This document shows positions 1 to 9,877 of a stretch of 64,000 nucleotides of DNA, in pieces. How positions within the stretch are numbered: the first letter of the stretch is position 1; every line of letters starts with the position of its first letter. The position numbers and the translations under genes were made by a program. The notes below the pieces were generated by a model, which did no database searches, was not told where the DNA came from, and saw only the letters and a program-made list of their open reading frames with translations. The DNA is from Vibrio bivalvicida (GTDB lineage Bacteria; Pseudomonadota; Gammaproteobacteria; Enterobacterales; Vibrionaceae), in assembly GCF_001399455.2 (NCBI RefSeq), contig NZ_LLEI02000018.1, positions 1 through 64,000 on the forward strand. Direction: 5' to 3'.

Positions 1-255
1 TTTCTAATTGGATTATCATCAACGAGTGCCCACACAGATTGATAGGTTTATATTGTTAAAGAGCTTTTCTTTAAGAACTCAGCGTTAGCGCTTTCTCTCA
101 AAGTGGACGTGCATTTTAGCGATTCAGACTTCAGTGTCAAACACTTTTTTGAAGTTTTTCTTAAAATCTTTTTTGAAGAAGTTAAGTGGCTAAATTGTCT
201 TATTCATCCTACCGACTTATCGCTGAGGCCTTGTGGCGTCTGCCGTGTCAGTGGA
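1..255 (-). ncRNA. 5' leader of an rRNA operon (16S lies off the left edge)
   Basis: Read leftwards, this stretch carries the hallmarks of a gammaproteobacterial rrn leader: a boxA antitermination element GCTCTTTAACAA (53-64), a small boxB-like hairpin AGCG-CTAA-CGCT (81-92), and the boxC-like TCTGTGTGGGCACTCG segment around 23-38 that pairs in the 16S RNase III processing stem. In E. coli the mature 16S rRNA begins roughly 100 nt beyond boxA, so the rRNA itself is outside the window. Two promoters lie upstream (see separate entries). No coding sequence is present here. Confidence 0.85.
113..140 (-). promoter_or_regulatory. rrn promoter P2
   Basis: On the minus strand a consensus -35 TTGACA (135-140), 16-bp spacer, and -10 TAAAAT (113-118) lie between P1 and boxA, as expected for the second promoter of an rRNA operon. 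Long A/T tracts (about 141-180) precede it. Confidence 0.75.
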
Positions 256-260
256 TGCGC

Positions 261-288
261 ATTATAGGGAGTTCAGATTTAAGCGCAA
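261..288 (-). promoter_or_regulatory. rrn promoter P1
   Basis: On the minus strand a -35 TTGCGC (283-288) is separated by 16 bp from a perfect -10 TATAAT (261-266), followed by a GC-rich discriminator GCGCATCC. The 16-bp spacer and GC-rich discriminator are typical of growth-rate and ppGpp-controlled rrn P1 promoters. A/T-rich sequence upstream (about 289-320) could act as an UP element. Confidence 0.8.
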
Positions 289-349
289 GCCCTTTTTCAA
301 ATAAAATTGGAAAAAAAGACCGTTCGTTGAATTAGTATGCAAAAGCATA

Positions 350-377
350 AAAAAAGGGAACAAAACGCTCCCTTTTT
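350..377 (-). terminator. Rho-independent terminator after fre
   Basis: The inverted repeat AAAAAGGGA / TCCCTTTTT lies just past the fre stop codon and ends in a T tract on the minus strand. It separates the ubiD-fre operon from the rrn promoters downstream. Confidence 0.8.
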
Positions 378-395
378 GACCTTATTCTTCAGGCT

Positions 396-1109
396 TTATA
401 TAAAAGCATAAGCATCGGCATACATTCTTTCGGCTAGCGCTTGCTTATTTAAGGTAAACTGTTCACGCGCAGCGCCCGCCATTTCAAAGCGTCCAGCTAT
501 ATAAATGTCATACTCAGCTAGCGAATCGAAATCTTGATCAACCGCTTGCAGCACATTACCTACTTTTCCTCGCCACTCAGTAGGTGCTTCTTCGATTACA
601 GGTACAAACTGAACATTACGATTATTCGCCGCGATCTCTTCTAATTCTGGTTTAGCGTATAGCTGGCGTTCATCGCGCCCACCCCAGTATAAGTAGATAG
701 GGTTCGTTTTGTTTTGAGCAATGCAATGATCGAGAATTGAGCGAACATAACTAAAGCCAGTGCCACCTGCGATAAGGAGGATCGGCCGCTCACTATCTTC
801 TTGTACCCAAGCATCACCGTGTGGTGCGTCAATAGTGATCTCACTACCTTGCGCAAGCGCGTTTTTCATTGCTTCGACAACTTCATGAGCGTAAGCATTA
901 TGTTCTGCGGCACCAATATGCAGTTCTAGTTCACCTTCATGGCGACATGGGCTACTTGCGATAGAAAATGGTCTTCTGTCTTTCTCACCCATTACGACCA
1001 TTAGATACTGACCAGCTTTAAAACTCACTGGCTTTTGTGGGTGCAATAAAATTTGGTAAGTATTGCAAGCCAAAGGCTGGATTGACTTTACTTTACATTG
1101 AATAGTCAT
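396..1109 (-). CDS. fre: NAD(P)H-flavin reductase Fre (237 aa)
   Basis: Soluble reductase that passes hydride from NAD(P)H to free flavins (FMN, FAD, riboflavin), giving reduced flavin for other enzymes. The N-terminal beta-barrel (about 1-95) contains RPFSIASSP, the RxxS flavin-binding signature; the C-terminal nucleotide-binding lobe has [11 protein letters not shown] (about 115-125). Length matches E. coli Fre (about 233 aa) and the related LuxG. It is the last gene of the leftward ubiD-ferredoxin-fre group, 14 bp behind the ferredoxin gene, and is followed by a terminator. Because UbiX needs reduced FMN to make the prenyl-FMN cofactor of UbiD, co-transcription with ubiD is functionally sensible; this link is inference. 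Confidence 0.93.
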   Translation of the reverse strand: MTIQCKVKSIQPLACNTYQILLHPQKPVSFKAGQYLMVVMGEKDRRPFSIASSPCRHEGELELHIGAAEHNAYAHEVVEAMKNALAQGSEITIDAPHGDAWVQEDSERPILLIAGGTGFSYVRSILDHCIAQNKTNPIYLYWGGRDERQLYAKPELEEIAANNRNVQFVPVIEEAPTEWRGKVGNVLQAVDQDFDSLAEYDIYIAGRFEMAGAAREQFTLNKQALAERMYADAYAFI

Positions 1110-1123
1110 GGTGTTCCTCTTAC

Positions 1124-1393
1124 TTACTCTTCAAAAGTAAGTACTAATTTACTTTCTGCGAAGGCTTGGCAAGCAAATATCCATCCTTGGCGCTGCTCTT
1201 TCTCTGTGAGCATAGGTTCAAGGTGATAAGATACTGTTCCTTCTAGTTTACGACACAAACAGGCAGCGCATGCACCGACCTGGCATCGGTGAGGAAAGCG
1301 AATATTATTGTTGAGCGCCGCTTCCAACACCGTTTGTCCATCTTGTACTTCGAATTCTATATTATCTGGCAACAAGATGACTGAGTGATTCAT
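1124..1393 (-). CDS. [2Fe-2S] plant-type ferredoxin (89 aa)
   Basis: Small electron carrier of the plant-type ferredoxin family. Cluster ligands are visible as Cys37-x4-Cys42-x2-Cys45 with the fourth Cys75 in FACQAF; an additional Cys47 follows the third ligand. The start codon overlaps the ubiD stop in an ATGA arrangement, indicating translational coupling, and fre follows after 14 bp. A stand-alone ferredoxin between ubiD and fre is absent from the E. coli arrangement. Its redox partner cannot be read from sequence; Fre or another reductase are candidates. Confidence 0.85.
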   Translation of the reverse strand: MNHSVILLPDNIEFEVQDGQTVLEAALNNNIRFPHRCQVGACAACLCRKLEGTVSYHLEPMLTEKEQRQGWIFACQAFAESKLVLTFEE

Positions 1394-3246
1394 AGAATAC
1401 CCAACTTATCCCACATCGTATCGATTTTTGCCACAAGTTGAGGATCTTTCTTGATAGGTGTGCCCCATTCTCTGACCACTTCCTCACCTTCAACTTTGTT
1501 CGTTGCATCTAATACTAGTCGACTAGCGCTTTTTTTTGCGGCAATGACCTGCTTAGTATCTCGTGCAGGATCCATCCGAGTCGTTATCGCCCAGATAATG
1601 TCGTTCCAATCGTTAGCATTGACATCATCATCACAAACAACAATGAATTTGGGCTCACCACGTTCTACGAGGAACCGCTCAACTCTTTCAGCCAACTGCT
1701 GAGATTGCTCTGCGTGTTGTTTATTCATGGTCACTACAGCAAAACTGTTATGTTTAGCCGCAGGTGGCATGTAGATATCACAAACTTCTGGGTTCTGCTC
1801 GATAAAGGCAGTGATCTCTGCGTCACTCAATTGAGTGTGATGCTTCATTACTTGCTCTGAACCAACCAATTCAGAATCCCATTTCACCGTCGCATCTAAG
1901 CCCATTTTCGAGCCTAGGCCAACGACTGGAGAAGCAAAATCCAATGAATCAATTGGGGTATTCTCGATAAATAAGGTATCCCTTACCGGATCCATATGTT
2001 CGGTCATTGCTGCCACTACTTGATTCCAGTCACGCGCATTAACCTTTTCATCACACACGACCACAAACTTGGTGTACATGAATTGGCGTAAGAAAGACCA
2101 TACCCCCATCATGACCCTTTTGGCATGACCTGGATATTGTTTCTTCATCGTTACTACCGCCATACGGTATGAACACCCTTCTGGTGGTAGGTAGAAGTCT
2201 TCTATTTCAGGAAACTGCTTTTGCAGAATCGGCACAAACACTTCATTGAGAGCCACGCCAAGTACTGCCGGCTCATCTGGTGGACGACCAGTGTATGTAC
2301 TGTGATAGATAGGCTTTTTACGCATCGTAATATGAGTAATGGTGAAAACATGATGCTTTTCTTTTTCGTTATAATACCCGGTATGGTCACCATAAGGACC
2401 TTCATCGGCAAACTCATCAGGATCGATATAACCTTCCATTACGATTTCTGCACTGGCTGGCACTTCTAAATCGTTACTTACAGACTTAACAACTTCTGTT
2501 TTCTTGCCACGTAGCAAACCTGCAAATGCATACTCAGATAAGGTATCTGGGACGGGTGTAACGGCACCAAGAATGGTTGCCGGATCTGCACCAAATGCTA
2601 CAGAGACAGGGAAAGGTTTTCCCGGGTGAGTTTCCATCCAATCACGTAAATCTAATGCCCCACCACGATGAGCAAGCCAGCGCATGATGATTTTGTTCTT
2701 GGCGATTTTTTGTTGACGGTAAATACCGAGGTTCTGCCTCTTTTTCTTAGGACCTTTAGTAACAGTAAGCCCCCAAGTCAATAACGGTGCTACATCACCT
2801 TGCCAGCAACTCATCACGGGAATGTTGTCTAAATCGACCTCTTCACCTTGCCAGACAATTTCTTGACAAGGTGCTTTGCGTAGACGCTTAGCAGGCATAT
2901 TCAATACTTGTTTAAAGACTGGCAGTTTATCTAGTGCGTCTTTAAAACCTTTTGGTGGTTCTGGCTCTTTTAGATAAGCCAGCAGTTTGCCCACTTCACG
3001 CAGCTCTTTGACGTTTTGCCGTCCCATGCCTATTGCTACACGTTCAGGTGTACCAAAAAGGTTGGTTAGCACTGGCATGTCATACCCAATTGGGTTTTCA
3101 AATAGTAGAGCTGGTCCACCAGCCCTTAGGGTACGGTCGCTGATTTCCGTCATTTCATAGTCGGGGTCAACCGGATGAGAGATGCGTTTCAGCTTCCCTT
3201 CTTTTTCTAGGTGAGCGACAAAGTCGCGTAAATCCTTAAAACTCAT
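1390..3246 (-). CDS. ubiD: UbiD 4-hydroxy-3-polyprenylbenzoate decarboxylase, extended form (618 aa)
   Basis: Prenyl-FMN-dependent decarboxylase of ubiquinone biosynthesis. The start MSFKDLRDF was chosen because it matches the family N-terminus; an upstream in-frame start would add 14 residues without homology. The core (residues 1 to about 440) is collinear with E. coli UbiD, but the protein is about 120 residues longer than the usual 490-500. The extra length is an internal repeat: a unit at about 352-456 (LPPEG...MAVVTM...[14 protein letters not shown]...MDPVRDT...GLDAT) recurs at about 492-584 (MPPAA...FAVVTM...[14 protein letters not shown]...MDPARDT...LDAT). The C-terminus then resumes the normal ending. 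The ferredoxin gene overlaps its stop codon. Confidence 0.93.
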   Translation of the reverse strand: MSFKDLRDFVAHLEKEGKLKRISHPVDPDYEMTEISDRTLRAGGPALLFENPIGYDMPVLTNLFGTPERVAIGMGRQNVKELREVGKLLAYLKEPEPPKGFKDALDKLPVFKQVLNMPAKRLRKAPCQEIVWQGEEVDLDNIPVMSCWQGDVAPLLTWGLTVTKGPKKKRQNLGIYRQQKIAKNKIIMRWLAHRGGALDLRDWMETHPGKPFPVSVAFGADPATILGAVTPVPDTLSEYAFAGLLRGKKTEVVKSVSNDLEVPASAEIVMEGYIDPDEFADEGPYGDHTGYYNEKEKHHVFTITHITMRKKPIYHSTYTGRPPDEPAVLGVALNEVFVPILQKQFPEIEDFYLPPEGCSYRMAVVTMKKQYPGHAKRVMMGVWSFLRQFMYTKFVVVCDEKVNARDWNQVVAAMTEHMDPVRDTLFIENTPIDSLDFASPVVGLGSKMGLDATVKWDSELVGSEQVMKHHTQLSDAEITAFIEQNPEVCDIYMPPAAKHNSFAVVTMNKQHAEQSQQLAERVERFLVERGEPKFIVVCDDDVNANDWNDIIWAITTRMDPARDTKQVIAAKKSASRLVLDATNKVEGEEVVREWGTPIKKDPQLVAKIDTMWDKLGIL

Positions 3247-3286
3247 AGACCTAATTATGGGCTGGTTAATCTGCAGGCAGTATAAC

Positions 3287-3316
3287 AAAAAGAGGAATCA
3301 TTCGATCCCTCTTTTT
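3287..3316 (-). terminator. Rho-independent terminator between the 3339-4337 gene and ubiD
   Basis: The inverted repeat AAAAAGAGG / CCCTCTTTTT ends in a T tract in the minus direction, 23 bp past the stop of the upstream gene. It should separate that gene from ubiD, although ubiD's own start lies only about 40 bp further on, so ubiD transcription may rely on readthrough or a promoter inside this region. Confidence 0.75.
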
Positions 3317-3338
3317 CGTGTGGTTATATGTCATCATT

Positions 3339-4337
3339 TTACTGGCCAATTACGCTTAAAATGGCGCGGCTATTTACAGTTTTATTGCTACGTGCTAGTT
3401 CCTCTAACCACGAAGAGTAACCTTGGCGTGCAAGCTCTCCAGCAATAAACCTAGCATCATCTGATGCCGCCATACGAGTGATAAGAAATTCTTTCACTTC
3501 ATTCGACATCGGTCTGACTTTCGTCAGTTCGGTAATCGCTCGTTCTTTTAAACTCGGATTATTCGAAGCTTGCATCACTTGCACTAAAGAGAAGTTGTCA
3601 GCCACTTTCGCGAGACGCACAAGTTCTGACTCACTATTAAAGTCCGCTTTCATAAGCCAAAGCAGTTTGTATACGTCAGGGTTTTCACTCACTTGCGCCA
3701 ATCTAACCATCACCTGAGATGAAGGCAACCAACTGACTACAGCTGCTTTGGTAAGTTGCTCAGCTAGTGTATTAACTGCTTCTGGAGAAAGGCTATCAAG
3801 TTCACGGATCAGTAACACTTCACGCGTTTGCACCTGATAGTCACTGCCCGTGAGCCAATCTTTTAGAACTAACTCACCACGCTCAGCATCGAGCACAAAC
3901 GCCAAGGTCGACTGATCTTGCCGCCATTGTTTGAGCAAGCGACTGGCGATAGCCGGGTAATTAAAAGCCGGAACAGTAAACTCGTAGCCATCCCCTCTTT
4001 CTAACACTTGATATGTTGGTACCATCGACTGTTGCTGCTCAATAAACAGAGCCATTTTAGGTGTCAGAATTAAGTTTTGATCTTCGATCTTCTTGAGCAG
4101 TAAATAACGAGAGACTTCTTGTACGGGAAGTGCGAACCTTTGTAACGCAAAATTAAGACCATCAGTATCGTCTTCAACAACATACTGAAGTAGTTCAGAG
4201 ACTTTATCGTGAACTTGAGATTCTTGTAACCATTGCTCAACACGCTGAGGTTCCATCTCAGTTGTAGCGGCGGCAGGTACTCCGGTAAGAAGTGCAATAG
4301 ACAGGAGGAGTACCGACGACAACATTCCTTGTTGCAT
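3339..4337 (-). CDS. Exported alpha-helical protein of unknown function (332 aa)
   Basis: I do not recognise this family. The start MQQGMLSSV was chosen because a strong AAGGAGG ribosome-binding site sits directly upstream and it begins a convincing signal peptide (hydrophobic stretch LLLSIALLTGV, cleavage near PAAA at about residue 24). The mature part is predominantly helical; the C-terminal half shows successive short helical units (SPEAVNTLAEQLTK, SESELVRLAKVADN, NPSLKERAITELTK, DDARFIAGELARQG) that resemble HEAT-like repeats. It probably resides in the periplasm and lies between rho and ubiD with terminators on both sides, so it is likely its own transcription unit. Confidence 0.75.
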   Translation of the reverse strand: MQQGMLSSVLLLSIALLTGVPAAATTEMEPQRVEQWLQESQVHDKVSELLQYVVEDDTDGLNFALQRFALPVQEVSRYLLLKKIEDQNLILTPKMALFIEQQQSMVPTYQVLERGDGYEFTVPAFNYPAIASRLLKQWRQDQSTLAFVLDAERGELVLKDWLTGSDYQVQTREVLLIRELDSLSPEAVNTLAEQLTKAAVVSWLPSSQVMVRLAQVSENPDVYKLLWLMKADFNSESELVRLAKVADNFSLVQVMQASNNPSLKERAITELTKVRPMSNEVKEFLITRMAASDDARFIAGELARQGYSSWLEELARSNKTVNSRAILSVIGQ

Positions 4338-4395
4338 GTTAACCTCCTTGTAACATATTGCACCATTGTGCGCGCTATCAATTGATAATGCAAAC

Positions 4396-4425
4396 AAAAA
4401 CGCCACCTAAAAAGGTGGCGTTTTA
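4396..4425 (-). terminator. Terminator of rho
   Basis: The perfect inverted repeat AACGCCACCT-AAAA-AGGTGGCGTT has A/T tracts on both flanks, so it could act in either direction; it lies directly downstream of the rho stop codon. Confidence 0.85.
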
Positions 4426-4441
4426 TCAAATATTCGAATGA

Positions 4442-5701
4442 CTATTGGCGACGCATCGCATCGAAGAACTCATCGTTAGTCTTAGTCATTGCTAGCTTGT
4501 CGATCAGAAACTCCATCGCGTCGATCTCACCCATTGGATGAACAATCTTACGTAGAATCCACATCTTCTGTAGCTCTTCGTTCTTAGTCAGTAGCTCTTC
4601 ACGACGAGTACCAGAGCGATTGAAGTCGATGGCTGGGAAGACACGCTTCTCAGCAATCTTACGGTTCAGGTGAATTTCCATGTTACCTGTACCTTTAAAC
4701 TCTTCGTAAATAACTTCATCCATCTTAGAACCAGTATCTACTAGCGCTGTCGCAAGAATGGTTAAGCTGCCACCCTCTTCTACGTTACGTGCCGCACCGA
4801 AGAAACGTTTTGGACGATGTAGTGCATTGGCATCTACACCACCTGTCAAAACTTTACCTGATGATGGAACAACTGTGTTGTAAGCACGAGCAAGACGAGT
4901 GATAGAGTCAAGTAGGATAACCACGTCTTTCTTGTGTTCAACAAGACGCTTAGCTTTCTCGATCACCATCTCAGCAACTTGTACGTGACGAGAAGCTGGC
5001 TCATCAAATGTAGATGCAACCACTTCACCTTTCACTAGGCGTTGCATTTCGGTAACTTCTTCTGGACGTTCATCAATAAGAAGTACCATTAGCTCACACT
5101 CTGGGTGCTTGTAAGCAATACTCTGTGCAATATTTTGCAGCAGCATTGTTTTACCGGCTTTAGGCGGAGCAACAATCAGGCCACGCTGGCCTTTACCAAT
5201 TGGTGATGCCAAGTCTAAAACACGTGCTGTAATATCTTCTGTCGAACCGTTACCACGCTCCATCACCATACGCTCGTTTGCGTGTAGTGGCGTCAAGTTT
5301 TCAAATAAAATCTTGTTACGCGCGTTATCTGGTTTGTCATCGTTAACTGTATTGACTTTTAATAGAGCAAAGTATCGCTCACCATCTTTTGGTGGACGAA
5401 TCTTACCGGCAATTGAGTCACCTGTACGAAGGTTGAAACGGCGGATCTGACTTGGAGATACGTAGATGTCATCTGGGCCTGCCAAGTAAGAGCTGTCTGC
5501 ACTGCGCAAGAAGCCAAAACCGTCTTGAAGTATTTCCAGAACCCCGTCGCCAAAAATGTCTTCGCCGCTTTTCGCGTGAGCTTTAAGGATAGCGAAGATG
5601 ATGTCTTGTTTTCTTAGACGAGCTAGGTTTTCAAGGCCTAAGCTTTCACCAAGTTTTACAAGATCAGACACAGGTCTATTCTTCAGTTCTGTTAGATTCA
5701 T
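4442..5701 (-). CDS. rho: Transcription termination factor Rho (419 aa)
   Basis: Hexameric RNA-dependent ATPase/helicase that ends transcription at Rho-dependent sites. Near identity to E. coli Rho along its whole length: N-terminal helix bundle MNLTELKN, cold-shock-like RNA-binding domain ([17 protein letters not shown]), Walker [10 protein letters not shown], Walker [17 protein letters not shown] and the Q/R-loop region. The ATG at 5701 gives the canonical N-terminus; a TTG 24 bp upstream would add eight residues. Rho is known to regulate its own synthesis through its leader; the about 200 bp between trxA and rho is a candidate site, but I cannot define it by eye. Confidence 0.98.
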   Translation of the reverse strand: MNLTELKNRPVSDLVKLGESLGLENLARLRKQDIIFAILKAHAKSGEDIFGDGVLEILQDGFGFLRSADSSYLAGPDDIYVSPSQIRRFNLRTGDSIAGKIRPPKDGERYFALLKVNTVNDDKPDNARNKILFENLTPLHANERMVMERGNGSTEDITARVLDLASPIGKGQRGLIVAPPKAGKTMLLQNIAQSIAYKHPECELMVLLIDERPEEVTEMQRLVKGEVVASTFDEPASRHVQVAEMVIEKAKRLVEHKKDVVILLDSITRLARAYNTVVPSSGKVLTGGVDANALHRPKRFFGAARNVEEGGSLTILATALVDTGSKMDEVIYEEFKGTGNMEIHLNRKIAEKRVFPAIDFNRSGTRREELLTKNEELQKMWILRKIVHPMGEIDAMEFLIDKLAMTKTNDEFFDAMRRQ

Positions 5702-5856
5702 GGTGGTGGATACTTTTTTAGTCAAAATAGGATCTGTTATTTAGTTAAGATGAATTTGGTCACAGGATCGACCAAGAAGAGAAACTTGTTTATTTAACGT
5801 GCGATAAATTAGCACTAAATACTAGCCTAGTCTAGATTTTGTTAGGCTTCAAAAAC

Positions 5857-5887
5857 AAAACCGTGCATTTATTCAAATTGCACGGCT
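5857..5887 (-). terminator. Terminator of trxA
   Basis: The stem GCCGTGCA / TGCACGG runs into TTTTG(T)4 on the minus strand, about 15 bp past the trxA stop. It separates trxA from the rho leader. Confidence 0.8.
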
Positions 5888-5901
5888 TGCTTATATACGA
5901 C

Positions 5902-6228
5902 TTATAGATTGGCGTCTAAGAACTCTTTTAGTTGAGTCTTAGATAGTGCACCAACTTTAGTTGCTGCAACATTACCATCTTTAAATAGTAGTAACGTTGG
6001 AATACCGCGAATACCGAACTTAGGTGGAGTACCTGCGTTATGATCGATATTTAGTTTACCGATAGTGAGCTTGCCTTCGTACTCATCTGCAATTTCGTCC
6101 AGGATAGGAGCAATCATTTTACAAGGACCACACCATTCTGCCCAAAAATCCACTAGTACAGGGCCTGCAGCATTGATTACGTCGTTCTCAAAACCGTCAT
6201 CAGTAAGCTGCAAAATCTTATCACTCAT
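5902..6228 (-). CDS. trxA: Thioredoxin 1 (108 aa)
   Basis: Cytosolic thiol-disulfide reductant for ribonucleotide reductase, PAPS reductase and many others. The active site WCGPCK follows VLVDFWAE, and the cis-proline loop is in [11 protein letters not shown]. The start MSDKILQL matches the family; a start four residues earlier is possible in frame. Divergent from rhlB across about 110 bp, as in E. coli, and upstream of rho on the same strand, with a terminator between them. Confidence 0.97.
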   Translation of the reverse strand: MSDKILQLTDDGFENDVINAAGPVLVDFWAEWCGPCKMIAPILDEIADEYEGKLTIGKLNIDHNAGTPPKFGIRGIPTLLLFKDGNVAATKVGALSKTQLKEFLDANL

Positions 6229-6339
6229 CTTCCACTCCAATGTGTTTTTTGAAACTGGTTGGATGATAACCAGTAAATAGATGCCCTATTGGAATGTATT
6301 TACTTTCGTATTGCAAGCTTTAGCTGATATTCTATAGCA

Positions 6340-7641
6340 ATGAAAAAGACGCATATCACAGAGCAAAAGTTCGCCGATTTGGGATTACACCCTCAAATTA
6401 CAGAAGGTTTGGACAACAAAGGGTTTGAATTTTGTACCCCTATCCAAGCTTTGGCGTTGCCGGTACTGCTCACCGGCCAAGACATCGCAGGCCAAGCCCA
6501 AACGGGTACAGGGAAGACACTCGCTTTCCTGACTGCTACTTTTAATCACTTACTGACGACTTCTGAACACGAAGGTCGTAAGCCAAATCAGCCACGTGCG
6601 ATTATCATGGCGCCGACACGTGAACTGGCGATTCAGATTTACAACGATGCCGAGTCGTTAGTCGCTAGCACTGGCATTAAAGCCGCGCTTGCCTACGGTG
6701 GCGAGAGCTACGATAAGCAGCTTGCCAAGCTTGAAGGCGGTGTCGATGTTCTGATCGGCACCACTGGTCGTATTATCGACTTCTACAAGCAACGTGTGTT
6801 TAACCTTAACCACATTCAAGCAGTTGTACTTGATGAAGCGGATCGCATGTTCGATCTTGGCTTTATTAAAGACATTCGTTTCTTGTTCCGTCGTATGCCT
6901 GAACCAAAAGAACGCTTGAACATGCTGTTCTCGGCTACGCTTTCTTATCGCGTTCAAGAGCTGGCGTTTGAACACATGCACAACCCTGAGCATGTTGTTG
7001 TCGAGCCTGACGTAAAAACTGGGCACCGTATTCAAGAAGAGCTGTTCTACCCTTCAAACGAACATAAGATGGGGCTACTACAAACTCTCATTGAAGAAGA
7101 GTGGCCAGAAAGAGCAATCATCTTTGCTAACACGAAACATAAATGTGAGTCTGTTTGGGGTCACCTAGCGGCTGACGGCCATCGTGTTGGTCTGTTGACT
7201 GGCGACGTACCGCAGAAGAAGCGCGAGCGTATCTTAGAGCAATTCACTAAAGGCGAAGTCGATTTATTAGTTGCAACAGACGTTGCTGCTCGTGGTCTTC
7301 ACATTCCACAAGTGACGCATGTATTCAACTTTGACCTTCCTGATGACTGCGAAGACTATGTACACCGCATTGGTCGTACTGGTCGTGCGGGTGCAAGTGG
7401 TCACTCAATTAGCTTTGCTTGTGAAGATTACGCGATCAATCTTCCGCCAATTGAAGAGTACATCGAACACACAATCCCAGTCTCTGACTACGACCCAAGT
7501 GCCTTGATTGAAGATCTACCAGCACCAATCCGTATGCGTTCTAGCCGTCCGCAACAGCGTCGTACTAATACTGGTGGTTCTCGTTCAGGAAATCGTCGTA
7601 ATAACAACCGCTCTCGCCAGCGTCAGCAAAAGGATTCTTAA
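6340..7641 (+). CDS. rhlB: DEAD-box RNA helicase RhlB (433 aa)
   Basis: ATP-dependent RNA helicase that works in the RNA degradosome with RNase E. Motifs in order: Q-motif ([11 protein letters not shown]), Walker [19 protein letters not shown] box [14 protein letters not shown] (FSATLS), and C-terminal [12 protein letters not shown] and [10 protein letters not shown]. It ends in a basic Arg/Asn/Gln-rich tail (about 400-433), typical of RhlB and probably RNA-binding. It is followed after 7 bp by gppA, so the two are likely co-transcribed. Confidence 0.96.
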   Translation: MKKTHITEQKFADLGLHPQITEGLDNKGFEFCTPIQALALPVLLTGQDIAGQAQTGTGKTLAFLTATFNHLLTTSEHEGRKPNQPRAIIMAPTRELAIQIYNDAESLVASTGIKAALAYGGESYDKQLAKLEGGVDVLIGTTGRIIDFYKQRVFNLNHIQAVVLDEADRMFDLGFIKDIRFLFRRMPEPKERLNMLFSATLSYRVQELAFEHMHNPEHVVVEPDVKTGHRIQEELFYPSNEHKMGLLQTLIEEEWPERAIIFANTKHKCESVWGHLAADGHRVGLLTGDVPQKKRERILEQFTKGEVDLLVATDVAARGLHIPQVTHVFNFDLPDDCEDYVHRIGRTGRAGASGHSISFACEDYAINLPPIEEYIEHTIPVSDYDPSALIEDLPAPIRMRSSRPQQRRTNTGGSRSGNRRNNNRSRQRQQKDS

Positions 7642-7648
7642 GTCGCTT

Positions 7649-9139
7649 ATGGGCCAAGCAGTTTCATCTCCGCTTTACGCAGCCATCGACCTCGGGTCGA
7701 ACAGTTTTCATATGCTCGTTGTGCGTCACATTGATGGCAGCGTACAAACCATGGCTAAAATCAAACGCAAAGTTCGCCTTGCGGCAGGCTTAGACGAAAA
7801 CAACGCTCTAAGTCTTGAAGCCATGCAACGCGGTTGGGACTGCTTAAGTCTATTTGCAGAACGACTTCAAGATATCCCAAAAGAGAATATCCGCATTGTT
7901 GGTACCGCGACTCTGCGCACAGCAACCAATGTGGATGTCTTTCTTGAAAAAGCCAATCAGATTCTTGGTCACAAAATTGAAGTAATTTGTGGTGAAGAAG
8001 AAGCGGCCACTATCTATAAAGGGGTCGCACATACCTCTGGTGGTAGTGGTCGGCGTTTGGTGGTTGATATTGGTGGAGCTAGCACCGAACTGATCATTGG
8101 CGAAGGTTTTGAAGCCAAAGCACTAACCAGTCTGAAAATGGGTTGTGTAACTTGGCTTGAGCGCCATTTTAAAGATCGCCAGTTGACGATCACCAACTTC
8201 AACCATGCCATACAAGCCGCCAAAGAAACTCTCCAACCAATCTTAGAGCAATACACAAAGATTGGTTGGGATGTGTGTGTCGGTGCATCTGGTACGGTGC
8301 AGGCACTACAAGAAATCATGCTGGCACAAGGTATGGATGAGGTTATTACCCACGCCAAACTGAAGCGCCTTCAGAAACAAGCGATGCTGGCTGATCACCT
8401 TGAAGAGCTAGAAATAGAAGGACTTACACTAGAACGTGCTTTAGTTTTCCCTAGTGGCCTGTCTATTCTCATCGCTATTTTTGAGCTACTTGAGATTGAT
8501 TCGATGACGTTGGCAGGCGGCGCATTGCGCGAAGGCTTAGTGTATGAAATGGTCGATGAACTAAAGCAAGACGATATTCGCGCCCGCACTATCTGTAGCG
8601 TTCAAAGCCGCTACCAAATGGATGTCACTTACGGACAACAAGTTGCAGCTATGGCGGCCAAGTTACTGGCTGAGTGCCAATCAGATTGGATTGCTGAATC
8701 CCACGGTAGAGTACTGCTTGAAACGGCAGCCAAACTGCATGAAATTGGTTTGACTATCGATTTCAAAAAGGGTGGCGAACATAGTGCCTACCTATTGCAA
8801 AACCTTGACTTGCCTGGCTATACACGCGCGCAAAAGCACTTGTTAGGTGAACTGACTCGTCGCTATCGCGAACAACTGACTTCACTTCCAGAGCAGCACG
8901 CACTTTCAAGCACCAGTGCTAAACGAGTTTTACGCCTACTGCGCTTGGCTGTGCTGCTGACTCACCGACGTAATCCAGAGCTTGAACCTAACATTACGGT
9001 AAGCTCTAGCGACGACAAGCTAACCCTAACACTTAAAGCGCAGTGGCTTAAAAACAACCCTTTGACTGCTGCAGAACTTGAAATTGAAGCGAACCGCCAA
9101 AGTGATATTGGTTGGCCGCTCTCAATAATTGAGTATTGA
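7649..9139 (+). CDS. gppA: Guanosine-5'-triphosphate,3'-diphosphate pyrophosphatase GppA (496 aa)
   Basis: Converts pppGpp to ppGpp in the stringent response and belongs to the Ppx/GppA exopolyphosphatase family. The start [25 protein letters not shown] begins with the sugar-kinase/Hsp70-type phosphate loop ([11 protein letters not shown]); a second phosphate-binding motif [12 protein letters not shown] appears at about 140. The C-terminal part is the HD-like helical domain of GppA/Ppx. An in-frame reading extends 47 codons upstream inside rhlB but has no homology, so the ATG 7 bp after rhlB was used. Followed by a strong terminator. Confidence 0.95.
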   Translation: MGQAVSSPLYAAIDLGSNSFHMLVVRHIDGSVQTMAKIKRKVRLAAGLDENNALSLEAMQRGWDCLSLFAERLQDIPKENIRIVGTATLRTATNVDVFLEKANQILGHKIEVICGEEEAATIYKGVAHTSGGSGRRLVVDIGGASTELIIGEGFEAKALTSLKMGCVTWLERHFKDRQLTITNFNHAIQAAKETLQPILEQYTKIGWDVCVGASGTVQALQEIMLAQGMDEVITHAKLKRLQKQAMLADHLEELEIEGLTLERALVFPSGLSILIAIFELLEIDSMTLAGGALREGLVYEMVDELKQDDIRARTICSVQSRYQMDVTYGQQVAAMAAKLLAECQSDWIAESHGRVLLETAAKLHEIGLTIDFKKGGEHSAYLLQNLDLPGYTRAQKHLLGELTRRYREQLTSLPEQHALSSTSAKRVLRLLRLAVLLTHRRNPELEPNITVSSSDDKLTLTLKAQWLKNNPLTAAELEIEANRQSDIGWPLSIIEY

Positions 9140-9154
9140 GATTAGACAAAAACG

Positions 9155-9187
9155 AAAAAGCCCGAAGGATCGTCCCCTCGGGCTTTT
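9155..9187. terminator. Bidirectional terminator between gppA and yhhQ
   Basis: The inverted repeat AAAAAGCCCGA(A)GG / CC(CC)TCGGGCTTTTT lies between two convergent genes and has T tracts on both strands. Confidence 0.85.
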
Positions 9188-9202
9188 TATTTTGCTTTAG
9201 AG

Positions 9203-9871
9203 TCAGTTAGCGCCAGCGACTTTGAAGTCTGGATTCACTGCTGTGAGCTTTTTCACTAAGTAGTTAAGTAACACACCATACATAGGCACAAACAAGCCTA
9301 AGCTAATCACCAATTTAAAGCCATAGTCGACTAATGCAATTTCCGTCCAATGCTCAGCCATAAACGGATCTGGGCTTTGGTAGAAAGCAATAGCGAAGAA
9401 AGCGATAGTATCTAGTGCATTACCAAATAGTGTCGAACACGTCGGTGCAACCCACCACTGCTTTAACTGGCGCAGTCGGTTAAATACTTGCACATCCAAA
9501 ATCTGACCAAGTAAATAAGCCATAAAACTAGCGATAGCAATACGTGCAACAAACAGATTAAACTCACCTAACTGACTGAAACCTTGGAATGCGCCTTCGT
9601 AGAATAAGACGGATAGTCCATAAGAGACCGCTAATGCAGGCAACATCACTAAGAAAATAATGCGACGCGCCAATTGAGCACCAAAGATACGTACGGTCAG
9701 GTCAGTAGCCAAAAAGATAAAAGGAAACGTAAATGCGCCCCACGTAGTGTGGAAACCAAAGACGGTAAAAGGAAGCTGAACCAAGTAATTGCTCGAGGCA
9801 ATAATGATCAGGTGGAACAGAACTAATAGAAAAAGGGCTTTGCGCTGCTGCGCAGGGGTAAAGTTACTCAT
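9203..9871 (-). CDS. yhhQ: Queuosine precursor (7-cyano-7-deazaguanine) transporter YhhQ (222 aa)
   Basis: Inner-membrane protein of the COG1738/DUF165 family; YhhQ imports the queuosine precursors preQ0 and preQ1 in E. coli. About six hydrophobic segments are visible (for example ALFLLVLFHLIIIASS, FTFPFIFLATDL, IIFLVMLPALAVSYGL, LVISLGLFVPMYGVLL). Family-typical charged/polar motifs FATDLTVRIFG-like (FLATDLTVRIFG) and FGNALDTIAFF are present. The start MSNFTPAQQRKALFLL gives the normal length; an upstream in-frame start would overlap the riboswitch. The 5' leader carries a candidate preQ1-I riboswitch whose predicted pseudoknot would cover its ribosome-binding site. Confidence 0.93.
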   Translation of the reverse strand: MSNFTPAQQRKALFLLVLFHLIIIASSNYLVQLPFTVFGFHTTWGAFTFPFIFLATDLTVRIFGAQLARRIIFLVMLPALAVSYGLSVLFYEGAFQGFSQLGEFNLFVARIAIASFMAYLLGQILDVQVFNRLRQLKQWWVAPTCSTLFGNALDTIAFFAIAFYQSPDPFMAEHWTEIALVDYGFKLVISLGLFVPMYGVLLNYLVKKLTAVNPDFKVAGAN

Positions 9872-9877
9872 GCGATA

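Noticed and set aside
7508..7648. In-frame extension of gppA upstream into rhlB
   Set aside because: The 47 extra codons lie in the 3' part of rhlB in another frame and have no family similarity; the ATG at 7649 starts the conserved protein.
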